From Lasioglossum baleicum (Eukaryota; Arthropoda; Insecta; Hymenoptera; Halictidae), in contig NW_027469222.1 in the NCBI RefSeq assembly GCF_051020765.1, positions 186,001 to 250,000 of the forward strand: 64,000 nt of DNA, read 5' to 3'. Shown in pieces: positions 1 through 11,494 of this stretch. The notes beneath the pieces were generated by a model. That model did not search any database, was not told the DNA's origin, and saw only the letters and a program-made list of their open reading frames with translations. The translations under genes and the position numbers were made by a program. The stretch's first letter is position 1; each line of letters opens with the position of its first letter.

Positions 1-1820
1 GCGTTATGCGTTATGCGTTATGCGTTATGCGTTATGCGTTATGCCTTATGCGTTATGCGTTATGCGTTATGCGTTATGCGTTATGCGTTATGCGTTATGC
101 GTTATGCGTTATGCGCCATGCGTTATCCGTTATGCGTTATCCGTTATGCGTTACGCGTTATGCGTTATGCGTTATGCGTTATGCGTTATGCGTTATGCGT
201 TATGCGTTATGCGTTATGCGTTATGCGTTATGCGTTATGCGTTATGCGTTATGCGTTATGCGTTATGCGTTATGCGTTATGCGTTATGCGTTATGCGTTA
301 TGCGTTATGCGTTATGCGTTATGCGTTATGCGTTATGCGTTATGCGTTATGCGTTATGCGTTATGCGTTATGCGTTATGCGTTATGCGCCACGCGTTATC
401 CGTTATGCGTTATCCGTTATGCGTTACGCGTTATGCGTTATGCGTTATGCGTTATGCGTTATGCGTTATGCGTTATGCGTTATGCGTTATGCGTTATGCG
501 TTATGCGTTATGCGTTATGCGTTATGCGTTATGCGTTATGCGTTATGCGTTATGCGTTATGCGTTATGCGTTATGCGTTATGCGTTATGCGTTATGCGTT
601 ATGCGTTATGCGTTATGCGTTATGCGTTATGCGTTATGCGTTATGCGTTAAGCGTTATGCGTTATGCGTTATGCGTTGTGCGTTATGCGTTATGCGTTAT
701 GCGTTATGCGTTATGCGTTATGCGTTATGCGTTATGCGTTATGCGTTATGCGTTATGCGTTATGCGTTATGCGTTATGCGTTATGCGTTATGCGTTATGC
801 GTTATGCGTTATGCGTTATGCGTTATGCGTTATGCGTTATGCGTTATGCGTTATGCGTTATGCGTTATGCGTTATGCGTTATGCGTTATGCGTTATGCGT
901 TATGCGTTATGCGTTATGCGTTATGCGTTATGCGTTATCCGTTATGCGTTATGCGTTATGCGTTATGCGTTATGCGTTATGCGTTATGCGTTATGCGTTA
1001 TGCGTTATGCGTTATGCGTTATGCGTTATGCGTTATGCGTTATGCGTTATGCGTTATGCGTTATGCGTTATGCGTTATGCGTTATGCGTTATGCGTTATG
1101 CGTTATGCGTTATGCGTTATGCGTTATGCGTTATGCGTTATGCGTTATGCGTTATACGTTATGCGATATGCGTTATGCGTTATGCGTTATGCGTTATGCG
1201 TTATGCGTTATGTGTTATGCGTTAAGCGTTATGCGTTATGCGATATGCGTTATGCGTTATGCGTTATGCGTTATGCGTTATGCGTTATGCGTTATGCGTT
1301 ATGCGTTATGCGTTATGCGTTATGCGTTATGCGTTATACGTTATGCGATATGCGTTATGCGTTATGCGTTATGCGTTATGCGTTATGCGTTATGCGTTAT
1401 GCGTTATGCGTTATGCGTTATGCGTTATGCGTTATGCGTTATGCGTTATGCGTTATGCGTTATGCGTTATGCATTATGCGTTATGCGTTATGCGTTATGC
1501 GTTATGCGTTATGCGTTATGCGTTATGCGTTATGCGTTATGCGTTATGCGTTATGCGTTATGCGTTATGCGTTATGCGTTATGCGTTATGCGTTATGCGT
1601 TATGCGTTATGCGTTATGCGTTATGCGTTATGCGTTATGCGTTAAGCGTTATGCGTTATGCGTTATGCGTTATGCGTTATGCGTTATGCGTTATGCGTTA
1701 TGCGTTATGCGTTATGCGTTATGCGTTATGCGTTATGCGTTATGCGTTATACGTTATGCGAAATGCGTTATGCGTTATGTGTTATGCGTTATGCGTTATG
1801 CGTTATGCGTTATGTGTTAT
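1..1820 (+). repeat. Sparse-variant array with two H heads
   Basis: Mostly canonical heptamers. One vCCT lies at 43. Two H heads (vCCA, canonical, vCCG, canonical, vCCG, vTAC; 42 bp) start at 113 and 386, 273 bp (39 units) apart. The second has GCGCCAC instead of GCGCCAT. Further right come single variants: vTAA at 645, GCGTTGT at 673, vCCG at 939, vACG+vGAT pairs at 1156 and 1338, vGTG+vTAA at 1212-1225, vCAT at 1471, vTAA at 1639, and vACG+GCGAAAT at 1751. The vACG+vGAT pairs look like worn pieces of the H core found intact from 3.8 kb on. Confidence 0.9.
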
Positions 1821-2828
1821 GCGTTAAGCGTTATGCGTTATGCGATATGCGTTATTCGTTATGCGTTATGCGTTATGCGTTATGCGTCATGCGTTATGCG
1901 TTATGCGTTCTGCGTTATGCGTTATGCGTTCTGCGTTATGCGTTATGCGTTATGCGTTATGCGTTATGCGTTATGCGTTATGCGTTATGCGTTATGCGTT
2001 ATGCGTTATGCGTTATGCGTTATGCGTTATGCGTTATGCGTTATGCGTTATGCGTTATGCGTTATGCGTTATGCGTTATGCGTTATGCGTTATGCGTTAT
2101 GCGTTATGCGTTATGCGTTATGCGTTATGCGTTATGCGTTATGCCTTATGCCTTATGCGTTATGCGTTATGCGTTATGCGTTATGCGTTATGCGTTATGC
2201 GTTATGCGTTATGCGTTATGCGTTATGCGTTATGCGTTATGCGTTATGCGTTATGCGTTATGCGTTATGCGTTATGCGTTATGCGTTATGCGTTATGCGT
2301 TATGCGTTATGCGTTATGCGTTATGCGTTATGCGTTATGCGTTATGCGTTATGCGTTATGCGTTATGCGTTATGCGTTATGCGTTATGCGTTATGCGTTA
2401 TGCGTTATGCGTTATGCGTTATACGTTATGCGTTATGCGTTATGCGTTATGCGTTATGCGTTATGCGTTATGCGTTATGCGTTATGCGTTATGCGTTATG
2501 CGTTATGCGTTATGCGTTATGCGTTATGCGTTATGCGTTATGCGTTATGCGTTATGCGTTATGCGTTATGCGTTATGCGTTATGCGTTATGCGTTATGCG
2601 TTATGCGTTATGCGTTATGCGTTATGCGTTATGCGTTATGCGTTATGCGTTATGCGTTATGCGTTATGCGTTATGCGTTATGCGTTATGCGTTATGCGTT
2701 ATGCGTTATGCGTTATGCGTTATGCGTTATGCGTTATGCGTTATGCGTTAAGCGTTATGCGTTATGCGTTATGCGTTAAGCGTTATACGTTATGCGTTAT
2801 GCGTTATGTGTTATGCGTTATGCGTTAT
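1821..2828 (+). repeat. Partial H core followed by long near-pure array
   Basis: vTAA at 1821 begins the second half of an H core: vGAT 1842, vTCG 1856, vTCA 1884, vTCT 1905 and 1926. Compared with complete cores it lacks the second vTCA. A double vCCT follows at 2143-2156, then near-pure heptamers with one vACG at 2423. vTAA at 2745 and 2773, vACG at 2787 and vGTG at 2808 lead into the first D box. No H head follows the vCCT pair, so this looks like a super-repeat copy that lost its head. Confidence 0.85.
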
Positions 2829-2898
2829 GTGTTATGCGTTGTGCTTTACGGGTTATGCGATATGCGTTATGCGTTATGACTTTTTCATTGAACGTTAT
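2829..2898 (+). repeat. D box, prototype of the 47-copy family (subfamily D-a)
   Basis: Ten units in order: vGTG, GCGTTGT, GCTTTAC, vGGG, vGAT, two canonical, GACTTTT, TCATTGA, vACG. The centre is GACTTTTTCATTGAAC at 2878-2893, which includes the odd palindrome TTCA-T-TGAA at 2884-2892. D-a copies are followed by canonical then vGAT, and most are preceded by a vGTG 21 bp upstream. The A of the TGA inside TATGACT lies at 2879, 2991, 4916, 6680, 10047, 11153, 12098, 13267, 15745, 28849 and 33532 for D-a. Each box runs from 50 bases before to 19 after that base. The copy at 2991 lacks the leading vGTG; 11153 lacks the extra upstream vGTG. Confidence 0.95.
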
Positions 2899-3612
2899 GC
2901 GTTATGCGATATGCGTTATGCGTTATGCGTTATGCGTTATGCGTTATGCGTTGTGCTTTACGGGTTATGCGATATGCGTTATGCGTTATGACTTTTTCAT
3001 TGAACGTTATGCGTTATGCGATATGCGTTATGCGTTATGCGTTATGCGTTATGCGTTATGCGTTATGCGTTATGCGTTATGCGTTATGCGTTATGCGTTA
3101 TGCGTTATGCGTTATGCGTTATGCGTTATGCGTTATGCGTTATGCGTTATGCGTTATGCGTTATGCGTTATGCGTTATGAGTTATGCGTTATGCGTTATG
3201 CGTTATGCGTTATGCGTTATGCGTTATGCGTTATGCGTTATGCGTTATGCGTTATGCGTTATGCGTTATGCGTTATGCGTTATGCGTTATGCGTTATGCG
3301 TTATGCGTTATGCGTTATGCGTTATGCGTTACGCGTTACGCGTTATGCGTTATGCGTTATGCGTTATGCGTTATGCGTTATGTGTTATGCGTTATGCGTT
3401 AAGCGTTATACGTTATGCGTTATGCGTTATGTGTTATGCGTTATGCGTTATGCGTTATGCGTTATGCGTTATGCGTTATGCGTTATGCGTTATGCGTTAT
3501 GCGTTATGCGTTATGCGTTATGCGTTATGCGTTATGCGTTATGCGTTATGCGTTATGCGTTATGCGTTATGCGTTATGCGTTATGCGTTATGCGTTATGC
3601 GTTATGCGTTAT
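2899..3612 (+). repeat. Second D-a box 112 bp after the first, then variant array
   Basis: A second D-a box (2948-3010) starts at its GCGTTGT unit, without vGTG, and is followed by vGAT at 3018. The rest is mainly canonical with GAGTTAT at 3179, two vTAC at 3326-3339, vTAA at 3396, vACG at 3410 and vGTG at 3431. The 112-bp spacing (16 units) is the shortest between two D boxes in the window. It suggests a local duplication of the box. Confidence 0.88.
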
Positions 3613-5355
3613 GCCTTATGCCTTATGCGTTATGCGTTATGCGTTATGCGTTATGCGTTATGCGTTATGCGTTATGCGTTATGCGTTATGCGTTATGCGC
3701 CATGCGTTATCCGTTATGCGTTATCCGTTATGCGTTACGCGTTATGCGTTATGCGTTATGCGTTATGCGTTATGCGTTAAGCGTTATACGTTATGCGATA
3801 TGCGTTATGCGTTATGTGTTATGCGTTATGCGTTATGCGTTATGCGTTATGTGTTATGCGTTATGCGTTATGCGTTATGCGTTATGCGTTAAGCGTTATG
3901 CGTTGTGCGATATGCGTTATTCGTTATGCGTTATGCGTTATGCGTCATGCGTTATGCGTTATGCGTTCTGCGTTATGCGTCATGCGTTATGCGTTATGCG
4001 TTCTGCGTTATGCGTTATGCGTTATGCGTTATGCGTTATGCGTTATGCGTTATGCGTTATGCGTTATGCGTTATGCGTTATGCGTTATGCCTTATGCCTT
4101 ATGCGTTATGCGTTATGCCTTATGCCTTATGCGTTATGCGTTATGCGTTATGCGTTATGCGTTATGCGTTATGCGTTATGCGTTATGCGCCATGCGTTAT
4201 CCGTTATGCGTTACGCGTTATGCGTTATGCGTTATGCGTTATGCGTTATGCGTTATGCGTTATGCGTTATGCGTTATGCGTTATGCGTTATGCGTTATGC
4301 GTTATGCGTTATGCGTTATGCGTTATGCGTTATGCGTTATGCGTTATGCGTTATGCGTTATGCGTTATGCGTTATGCGTTATGCGTTATGCGTTATGCGT
4401 TATGCGTTATGCGTTATGCGTTATGCGTTATGCGTTATGCGTTATGCGTTATGCGTTATGCGTTATGCGTTATGCGTTATGCGTTATGCGTTATGCGTTA
4501 TGCGTTATGCGTTATGCGTTATGCGTTATGCGTTATGCGTTATGCGTTATGCGTTATGCGTTATGCGTTATGCGTTATGCGTTATGCGTTATGCGTTATG
4601 CGTTATGCGTTATGCGTTATGCGTTATGCGTTATGCGTTATGCGTTATGCGTTATGCGTTATGCGTTATGCGTTATGCGTTACGCGTTATGCGTTATGCG
4701 TTATGCGTTACGCGTTATGCGTTATGCGTTACGCGTTATGCGTTACGCGTTACGCGTTATGCGTTATGCGTTATGCGTTATGCGTTATGCGTTATGTGTT
4801 ATGCGTTATGCGTTAAGCGTTATACGTTATGCGTTATGCGTTATGTGTTATGCGTTATGCGTTATGTGTTATGCGTTGTGCTTTACGGGTTATGCGATAT
4901 GCGTTATGCGTTATGACTTTTTCATTGAACGTTATGCGTTATGCGATATGCGTTATGCGTTATGCGTTATGCGTTATGCGTTATGCGTTATGCGTTATGC
5001 GTTATGCGTTATGCGTTATGCGTTATGCGTTATGCGTTATGCGTTATGCGTTATGCGTTATGCGTTATGCGTTATGCGTTATGCGTTATGCGTTATGCGT
5101 TATGCGTTATGCGTTATGCGTTATGCCTTATGCGTTATGCGTTATGCGTTATGCGTTATGCGTTATGCGTTATGCGCCATGCGTTATCCGTTATGCGTTA
5201 TCCGTTATGCGTTACGCGTTATGCGTTATGCGTTATGCGTTATGCGTTAAGCGTTATACGTTATGCGATATACGTTATGCGTTATGTGTTATGCGTTATG
5301 CGTTATGCGTTATGCGTTATGCGTTATGCGTTATGCGTTATGCGTTATGCGTAAT
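3613..5355 (+). repeat. H/D super-repeat copy 1 (1,743 bp)
   Basis: Order: double vCCT 3613-3626; H head 3697-3738; H core 3774-4004 (vTAA, vACG, vGAT, two spaced vGTG, vTAA, GCGTTGT, vGAT, vTCG, vTCA, vTCT, vTCA, vTCT); two double vCCT near 4.09-4.13 kb; short head 4187-4214 lacking one canonical-vCCG pair; pure array 4215 to about 4,680; scattered vTAC; vGTG, vTAA, vACG; D-a box (4866-4935); head 5174-5215; vTAA, vACG, vGAT; vGTA 5349-5355. The landmark order recurs at 8,877 and 27,602. Offsets to copy 3 are 5,278 bp in the core and 5,131 at the D box, so 21 units were lost or gained between. Confidence 0.9.
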
Positions 5356-5418
5356 GCGTTATGCGTTATGCGTTATGCGTTATGCGTTATGCGTTATGCG
5401 TTATGCGTTATGCGTTAT

Positions 5419-6790
5419 GCCTTATGCCTTATGCGTTATGCGTTATGCGTTATGCGTTATGCGTTATGCGTTATGCGTTATGCGTTATGCGTTATGCGTT
5501 ATGCGTTATGCGCCATGCGTTATCCGTTATGCGTTATCCGTTATGCGTTACGCGTTATGCGTTATGCGTTATGCGTTATGCGTTATGCGTTATGCGTTAA
5601 GCGTTATACGTTATGCGATATGCGTTATGCGTTATGTGTTATGCGTTATGCGTTATGCGTTATGCGTTATGCGTTATGTGTTATGCGTTATGCGTTATGC
5701 GTTATGCGTTATGCGTTAAGCGTTATGCGTTATGCGATATGCGTTATTCGTTATGCGTTATGCGTTATGCGTCATGCGTTATGCGTTATGCGTTCTGCGT
5801 TATGCGTCATGCGTTATGCGTTATGCGTTCTGCGTTATGCGTTATGCGTTATGCGTTATGCGTTATGCGTTATGCGTTATGCGTTATGCGTTATGCGTTA
5901 TGCGTTATGCGTTATGCGTTATGCGTTATGCGTTATGCCTTATGCCTTATGCGTTATGCGTTATGCGTTATGCGTTATGCGTTATGCGTTATGCGTTATG
6001 CGCCATGCGTTATCCGTTATGCGTTATCCGTTATGCGTTACGCGTTATGCGTTATGCGTTATGCGTTATGCGTTATGCGTTATGCGTTATGCGTTATGCG
6101 TTATGCGTTATGCGTTATGCGTTATGCGTTATGCGTTATGCGTTATGCGTTATGCGTTATGCGTTATGCGTTATGCGTTATGCGTTATGCGTTATGCGTT
6201 ATGCGTTATGCGTTATGCGTTATGCGTTATGCGTTATGCGTTATGCGTTATGCGTTATGCGTTATGCGTTATGCGTTATGCGTTATGCGTTATGCGTTAT
6301 GCGTTATGCGTTATGCGTTATGCGTTATGCGTTATGCGTTATGCGTTATGCGTTATGCGTTATGCGTTATGCGTTATGCGTTATGCGTTATGCGTTATGC
6401 GTTATGCGTTATGCGTTATGCGTTACGCGTTATGCGTTACGCGTTATGCGTTATGCGTTATGCGTTATGCGTTATGCGTTATGCGTTATGCGTTATGCGT
6501 TACGCGTTACGCGTTATGCGTTATGCGTTATGCGTTATGCGTTATGCGTTATGCGTTATGTGTTATGCGTTATGCGTTAAGCGTTATACGTTATGCGTTA
6601 TGCGTTATGTGTTATGCGTTATGCGTTATGTGTTATGCGTTGTGCTTTACGGGTTATGCGATATGCGTTATGCGTTATGACTTTTTCATTGAACGTTATG
6701 CGTTATGCGATATGCGTTATGCGTTATGCGTTATGCGTTATGCGTTATGCGTTATGCGTTATGCGTTATGCGTTATGCGTTATGCGTAAT
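5419..6790 (+). repeat. H/D super-repeat copy 2 (1,372 bp, shorter right arm)
   Basis: Double vCCT 5419-5432, head 5510-5551, core 5594-5831, double vCCT 5937-5950, head 6000-6041, a pure array from 6042 to about 6,419, vTAC singles and a pair, vGTG-vTAA-vACG, and D-a box 6630-6699. vGTA at 6784 follows the D box directly. The third head and its vTAA-vACG-vGAT group, present in copies 1, 3 and 4, are missing. The core has GCGTTAT where copy 1 has GCGTTGT before vGAT. Confidence 0.88.
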
Positions 6791-7112
6791 GCGTTATGCG
6801 TTATGCGTTATGCGTTATGCGTTATGCGTTATGCGTTATGCGTTACGCGTTATGCGTTACGCGTTATGCGTTATGCGTTATGCGTTATGCGTTATGCGTT
6901 ATTCGTTATGCGTTATGCGTTATGCGTTATGCGTTATGCGTTATGCGATGTGCGTTATGCGTTATGCGTTATGCGTTATGCGTTATGCGTTATGCGTTAT
7001 GCGTTATGCGTTATGCGTTATGCGTTATGCGTTATGCGTTATGCGTTATGCGTTATGCGTTATGCGTTATGCGTTATGCGTTATGCGTTATGCGTTATGC
7101 GTTATGCGTTAT
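6791..7112 (+). repeat. Array leading into the first E module
   Basis: Canonical units with vTAC near 6,840-6,860, one vTCG near 6,902 and the rare unit GCGATGT at 6945-6951, then a near-pure run. GCGATGT also stands before the E modules at 11,495, 12,573 and 15,086 (at 11418, 12489 and 14988). It therefore marks the approach to E. It is absent before the E copies at 7,911 and 14,015. Confidence 0.85.
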
Positions 7113-7910
7113 GCGTTAAGCATTATGACTTTTTCATTGAGCGTTATGCGTTATGACTTTTCCATTGAGCGTTATGCGTTATTCGTTATGGGTTATGCGT
7201 TATGCGTTATGGGTTATGCGTTATGCGTTATGCGTTATGCGTTATGCGTTATGCGTTATGCGTTATGCGTTATGCGTTATGCGTTATGCGTTATGCGTTA
7301 TGCGTTATGCGTTATGCGTTATGCGTTATGCGTTATGCGTTATGCGTTATGCGTTATGCGTTATGCGTTATGCGTTATGCGTTATGCGTTATGCGTTATG
7401 CGTTATGCGTTATGCGTTATGCGTTATGTGTTATGCGTTATGCGTTAAGCGTTATACGTTATGCGTTATGCGTTATGTGTTATGCGTTATGCGTTATGCG
7501 TTATGCGTTATGCGTTATGCGTTATGCGTTATGCGTTATGCGTTATGCGTTATGCGTTATGCGTCATGCGTTATGCGTTATGCGTTCTGCGTTATGCGTC
7601 ATGCGTTATGCGTTATGCGTTCTGCGTTATGCGTTATGCGTTATGCGTTATGCGTTATGCGTTATGCGTTATGCGTTATGCGTTATGCGTTATGCGTTAT
7701 GCGTTATGCGTTATGCGTTATGCGTTATGCGTTATGCGTTATGCGTTATGCCTTATGCGTTATGCGTTATGCGTTATGCGTTATGCGTTATGCGTTATGC
7801 GTTATGCGTTATGCGTTATGCGTTATGCGTTATGCGTTATGCGTTATGCGTTATGCGTTATGCGTTATGCGTTATGCGTTATGCGTTATGCGTTATGCGT
7901 TATGCGTTAT
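7113..7910 (+). repeat. E module plus array, tandem copy 1 (798 bp)
   Basis: The E module covers 7113-7217 (15 units): vTAA, vCAT, GACTTTT, TCATTGA, two canonical, GACTTTT, CCATTGA, two canonical, vTCG, vGGG, two canonical, vGGG. Its two boxes end in GAGC rather than GAAC. So the D-box dyad is shortened in the first box and largely lost in the second (CCATTGA). A long pure array, vGTG-vTAA-vACG, and the vTCA-vTCT-vTCA-vTCT tail of an H core follow. The next copy starts 798 bp on. Confidence 0.9.
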
Positions 7911-8876
7911 GCGTTAAGCATTATGACTTTTTCATTGAGCGTTATGCGTTATGACTTTTCCATTGAGCGTTATGCGTTATTCGTTATGGGTTATGCGTTA
8001 TGCGTTATGGGTTATGCGTTATGCGTTATGCGTTATGCGTTATGCGTTATGCGTTATGCGTTATGCGTTATGCGTTATGCGTTATGCGTTATGCGTTATG
8101 CGTTATGCGTTATGCGTTATGCGTTATGCGTTATGCGTTATGCGTTATGCGTTATGCGTTATGCGTTATGCGTTATGCGTTATGCGTTATGCGTTATGCG
8201 TTATGCGTTATGTGTTATGCGTTATGCGTTAAGCGTTATACGTTATGCGTTATGCGTTATGTGTTATGCGTTATGCGTTATGCGTTATGCGTTATGCGTT
8301 ATGCGTTATGCGTTATGCGTTATGCGTTATGCGTTATGCGTTATGCGTTATGCGTCATGCGTTATGCGTTATGCGTTCTGCGTTATGCGTCATGCGTTAT
8401 GCGTTATGCGTTCTGCGTTATGCGTTATGCGTTATGCGTTATGCGTTATGCGTTATGCGTTATGCGTTATGCGTTATGCGTTATGCGTTATGCGTTATGC
8501 GTTATGCGTTATGCGTTATGCGTTATGCGTTATGCCTTATGCGTTATGCGTTATGCGTTATGCGTTATGCGTTATGCGTTATGCGTTATGCGTTATGCGT
8601 TATGCGTTATGCGTTATGCGTTATGCGTTATGCGTTATGCGTTATGCGTTATGCGTTATGCGTTATGCGTTATGCGTTATGCGTTATGCGTTATGCGTTA
8701 TGCTTTATGCGTTATGCGTTATGCGTTATGCGTTATGCGTTATGCGTTATGCGTTATGCGTTATGCGTTATGCGTTATGCGTTATGCGTTATGCGTTATG
8801 CGTTATGCGTTATGCGTTATGCGTTATGCGTTATGCGTTATGCGTTATGCGTTATGCGTTATGCGTTATGCGTTAT
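7911..8876 (+). repeat. E module plus array, tandem copy 2
   Basis: E module 7911-8015 repeats 7113-7217 with no difference seen. The following vTAA is offset by 784 instead of 798 bp, so two units were lost in the array between. The vTCA/vTCT tail recurs near 8,355-8,420. Copy 2 then runs into ordinary array (vCCT near 8,535, vCTT near 8,703) and not into a third E. This is a clean local tandem duplication. Confidence 0.88.
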
Positions 8877-10472
8877 GCCTTATGCCTTATGCGTTATGCG
8901 TTATGCGTTATGCGTTATGCGTTATGCGTTATGCGTTATGCGTTATGCGTTATGCGTTATGCGTTATGCGTTATGCGCCATGCGTTATCCGTTATGCGTT
9001 ATCCGTTATGCGTTACGCGTTATGCGTTATGCGTTATGCGTTATGCGTTATGCGTTAAGCGTTATACGTTATGCGATATGCGTTATGCGTTATGTGTTAT
9101 GCGTTATGCGTTATGCGTTATGCGTTATGTGTTATGCGTTATGCGTTATGCGTTATGCGTTATGCGTTAAGCGTTATGCGTTGTGCGATATGCGTTATTC
9201 GTTATGCGTTATGCGTTATGCGTCATGCGTTATGCGTTATGCGTTCTGCGTTATGCGTCATGCGTTATGCGTTATGCGTTCTGCGTTATGCGTTATGCGT
9301 TATGCGTTATGCGTTATGCGTTATGCGTTATGCGTTATGCGTTATGCGTTATGCGTTATGCGTTATGCCTTATGCCTTATGCGTTATGCGTTATGCGTTA
9401 TGCGTTATGCGTTATGCGTTATGCGTTATGCGCCATGCGTTATCCGTTATGCGTTACGCGTTATGCGTTATGCGTTATGCGTTATGCGTTATGCGTTATG
9501 CGTTATGCGTTATGCGTTATGCGTTATGCGTTATGCGTTATGCGTTATGCGTTATGCGTTATGCGTTATGCGTTATGCGTTATGCGTTATGCGTTATGCG
9601 TTATGCGTTATGCGTTATGCGTTATGCGTTATGCGTTATGCGTTATGCGTTATGCGTTATGCGTTATGCGTTATGCGTTATGCGTTATGCGTTATGCGTT
9701 ATGCGTTATGCGTTATGCGTTATGCGTTATGCGTTATGCGTTATGCGTTATGCGTTATGCGTTATGCGTTATGCGTTATGCGTTATGCGTTATGCGTTAT
9801 GCGTTATGCGTTATGCGTTATGCGTTATGCGTTATGCGTTATGCGTTATGCGTTATGCGTTATGCGTTATGCGTTATGCGTTATGCGTTATGCGTTATGC
9901 GTTATGCGTTATGCGTTACGCGTTATGCGTTATGCGTTATGCGTTAAGCGTTATACGTTATGCGTTATGCGTTATGTGTTATGCGTTATGCGTTATGTGT
10001 TATGCGTTGTGCTTTACGGGTTATGCGATATGCGTTATGCGTTATGACTTTTTCATTGAACGTTATGCGTTATGCGATATGCGTTATGCGTTATGCGTTA
10101 TGCGTTATGCGTTATGCGTTATGCGTTATGCGTTATGCGTTATGCGTTATGCGTTATGCGTTATGCGTTATGCGTTATGCGTTATGCGTTATGCGTTATG
10201 CGTTATGCGTTATGCGTTATGCGTTATGCGTTATGCGTTATGCGTTATGCCTTATGCGTTATGCGTTATGCGTTATGCGTTATGCGTTATGCGTTATGCG
10301 CCATGCGTTATCCGTTATGCGTTATCCGTTATGCGTTACGCGTTATGCGTTATGCGTTATGCGTTATGCGTTAAGCGTTATACGTTATGCGATATACGTT
10401 ATGCGTTATGTGTTATGCGTTATGCGTTATGCGTTATGCGTTATGCGTTATGCGTTATGCGTTATGCGTAAT
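8877..10472 (+). repeat. H/D super-repeat copy 3 (1,596 bp)
   Basis: Double vCCT 8877-8890, head 8975-9016, core 9052-9282, double vCCT near 9,370, short head 9430-9457 (same shortened form as at 4187), long pure array to about 9,910, one vTAC, vTAA-vACG-vGTG-vGTG, D-a box 9997-10066, head 10298-10339, vTAA-vACG-vGAT and vGTA 10466-10472. The shared shortened head and shared final vGTA show that copies 1 and 3 are closer to each other than to copy 2. Confidence 0.9.
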
Positions 10473-11494
10473 GCGTTATGCGTTATGCGTTATGCGTTAT
10501 GCGTTATGCGTTATGCGTTATGCGTTATGCGTTATGCGTTATGCGTTATGCGTTATGCGTTATGCGTTATGCGTTATGCGTTATGCGTTATGCGTTATGC
10601 GTTATGCGTTATGCGTTATGCGTTATGCGTTATGCGTTATGCGTTATGCGTTATGCGTTATGCGTTATGCGTTATGCGTTATGCGTTATGCGTTATGCGT
10701 TATGCGTTATGCGTTATGCGTTATGCGTTATGCGTTATGCGTTATGCGTTATGCGTTATGCGTTATGCGTTATGCGTTATGCGTTATGCGTTATGCGTTA
10801 TGCGTTATGCGTTATGCGTTATGCGTTATGCGTTATGCGTTATGCGTTATGCGTTATGCGTTATGCGTTATGCGTTATGCGTTATGCGTTATGCGTTATG
10901 CGTTATGCGTTATGCGTTATGCGTTATGCGTTATGCGTTATGCGTTATGCGTTATGCGTTATGCGTTACGCGTTATGCGTTACGCGTTATGCGTTATGCG
11001 TTATGCGTTATGCGTTATGCGTTATGCGTTATGCGTTATGCGTTATGCGTTATGCGTTATGCGTTATGCGTTATGCGTTATGCGTTATGCGTTATGCGTT
11101 ATGTGTTATGCGTTGTGCTTTACGGGTTATGCGATATGCGTTATGCGTTATGACTTTTTCATTGAACGTTATGCGTTATGCGATATGCGTTATGCGTTAT
11201 GCGTTATGCGTTATGCGTTATGCGTTATGCGTTATGCGTTATGCGTTATGCGATATGCGTTATGCGTTATGCGTTATGCGTTATGCGTTATGCGTTACGC
11301 GTTATGCGTTACGCGTTATGCGTTATGCGTTATGCGTTATGCGTTATGCGTTATTCGTTATGCGTTATGCGTTATGCGTTATGCGTTATGCGTTATGCGT
11401 TATGCGTTATGCGTTATGCGATGTGCGTTATGCGTTATGCGTTATGCGTTATGCGTTATGCGTTATGCGTTATGCGTTATGCGTTATGCGTTAT
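10473..11494 (+). repeat. Long array, D-a box and GCGATGT marker
   Basis: A run of canonical units from 10473 to about 10,965 is broken by a vTAC pair. A D-a box at 11103-11172 has only its own vGTG upstream and is followed by vGAT. vGAT (about 11,250), two vTAC, vTCG (about 11,354) and GCGATGT (11418-11424) lead to the E module at 11,495. Confidence 0.87.

Noticed and set aside
2864..2893. MRYDFFIERYAL segment as a conserved peptide domain
   Set aside because: It is the D box read in one frame. The other two frames give unrelated short peptides and a stop at the same place, and copies occur in different frames relative to each other.
2883..2899. CENP-B box in the D box
   Set aside because: Only the TTC and one A of the CENP-B box core fit. 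The required CG after TTC and the CGGG are absent.
2871..2900. Promoter or terminator in the D box
   Set aside because: A T5 tract and a 9-bp dyad alone do not make a promoter or a hairpin terminator; there is no adjacent gene.
7113..7217. Insertion sequence or transposon end at the E module
   Set aside because: No target-site duplication, terminal inverted repeat or coding sequence; it keeps the 7-bp register and is tandemly repeated.
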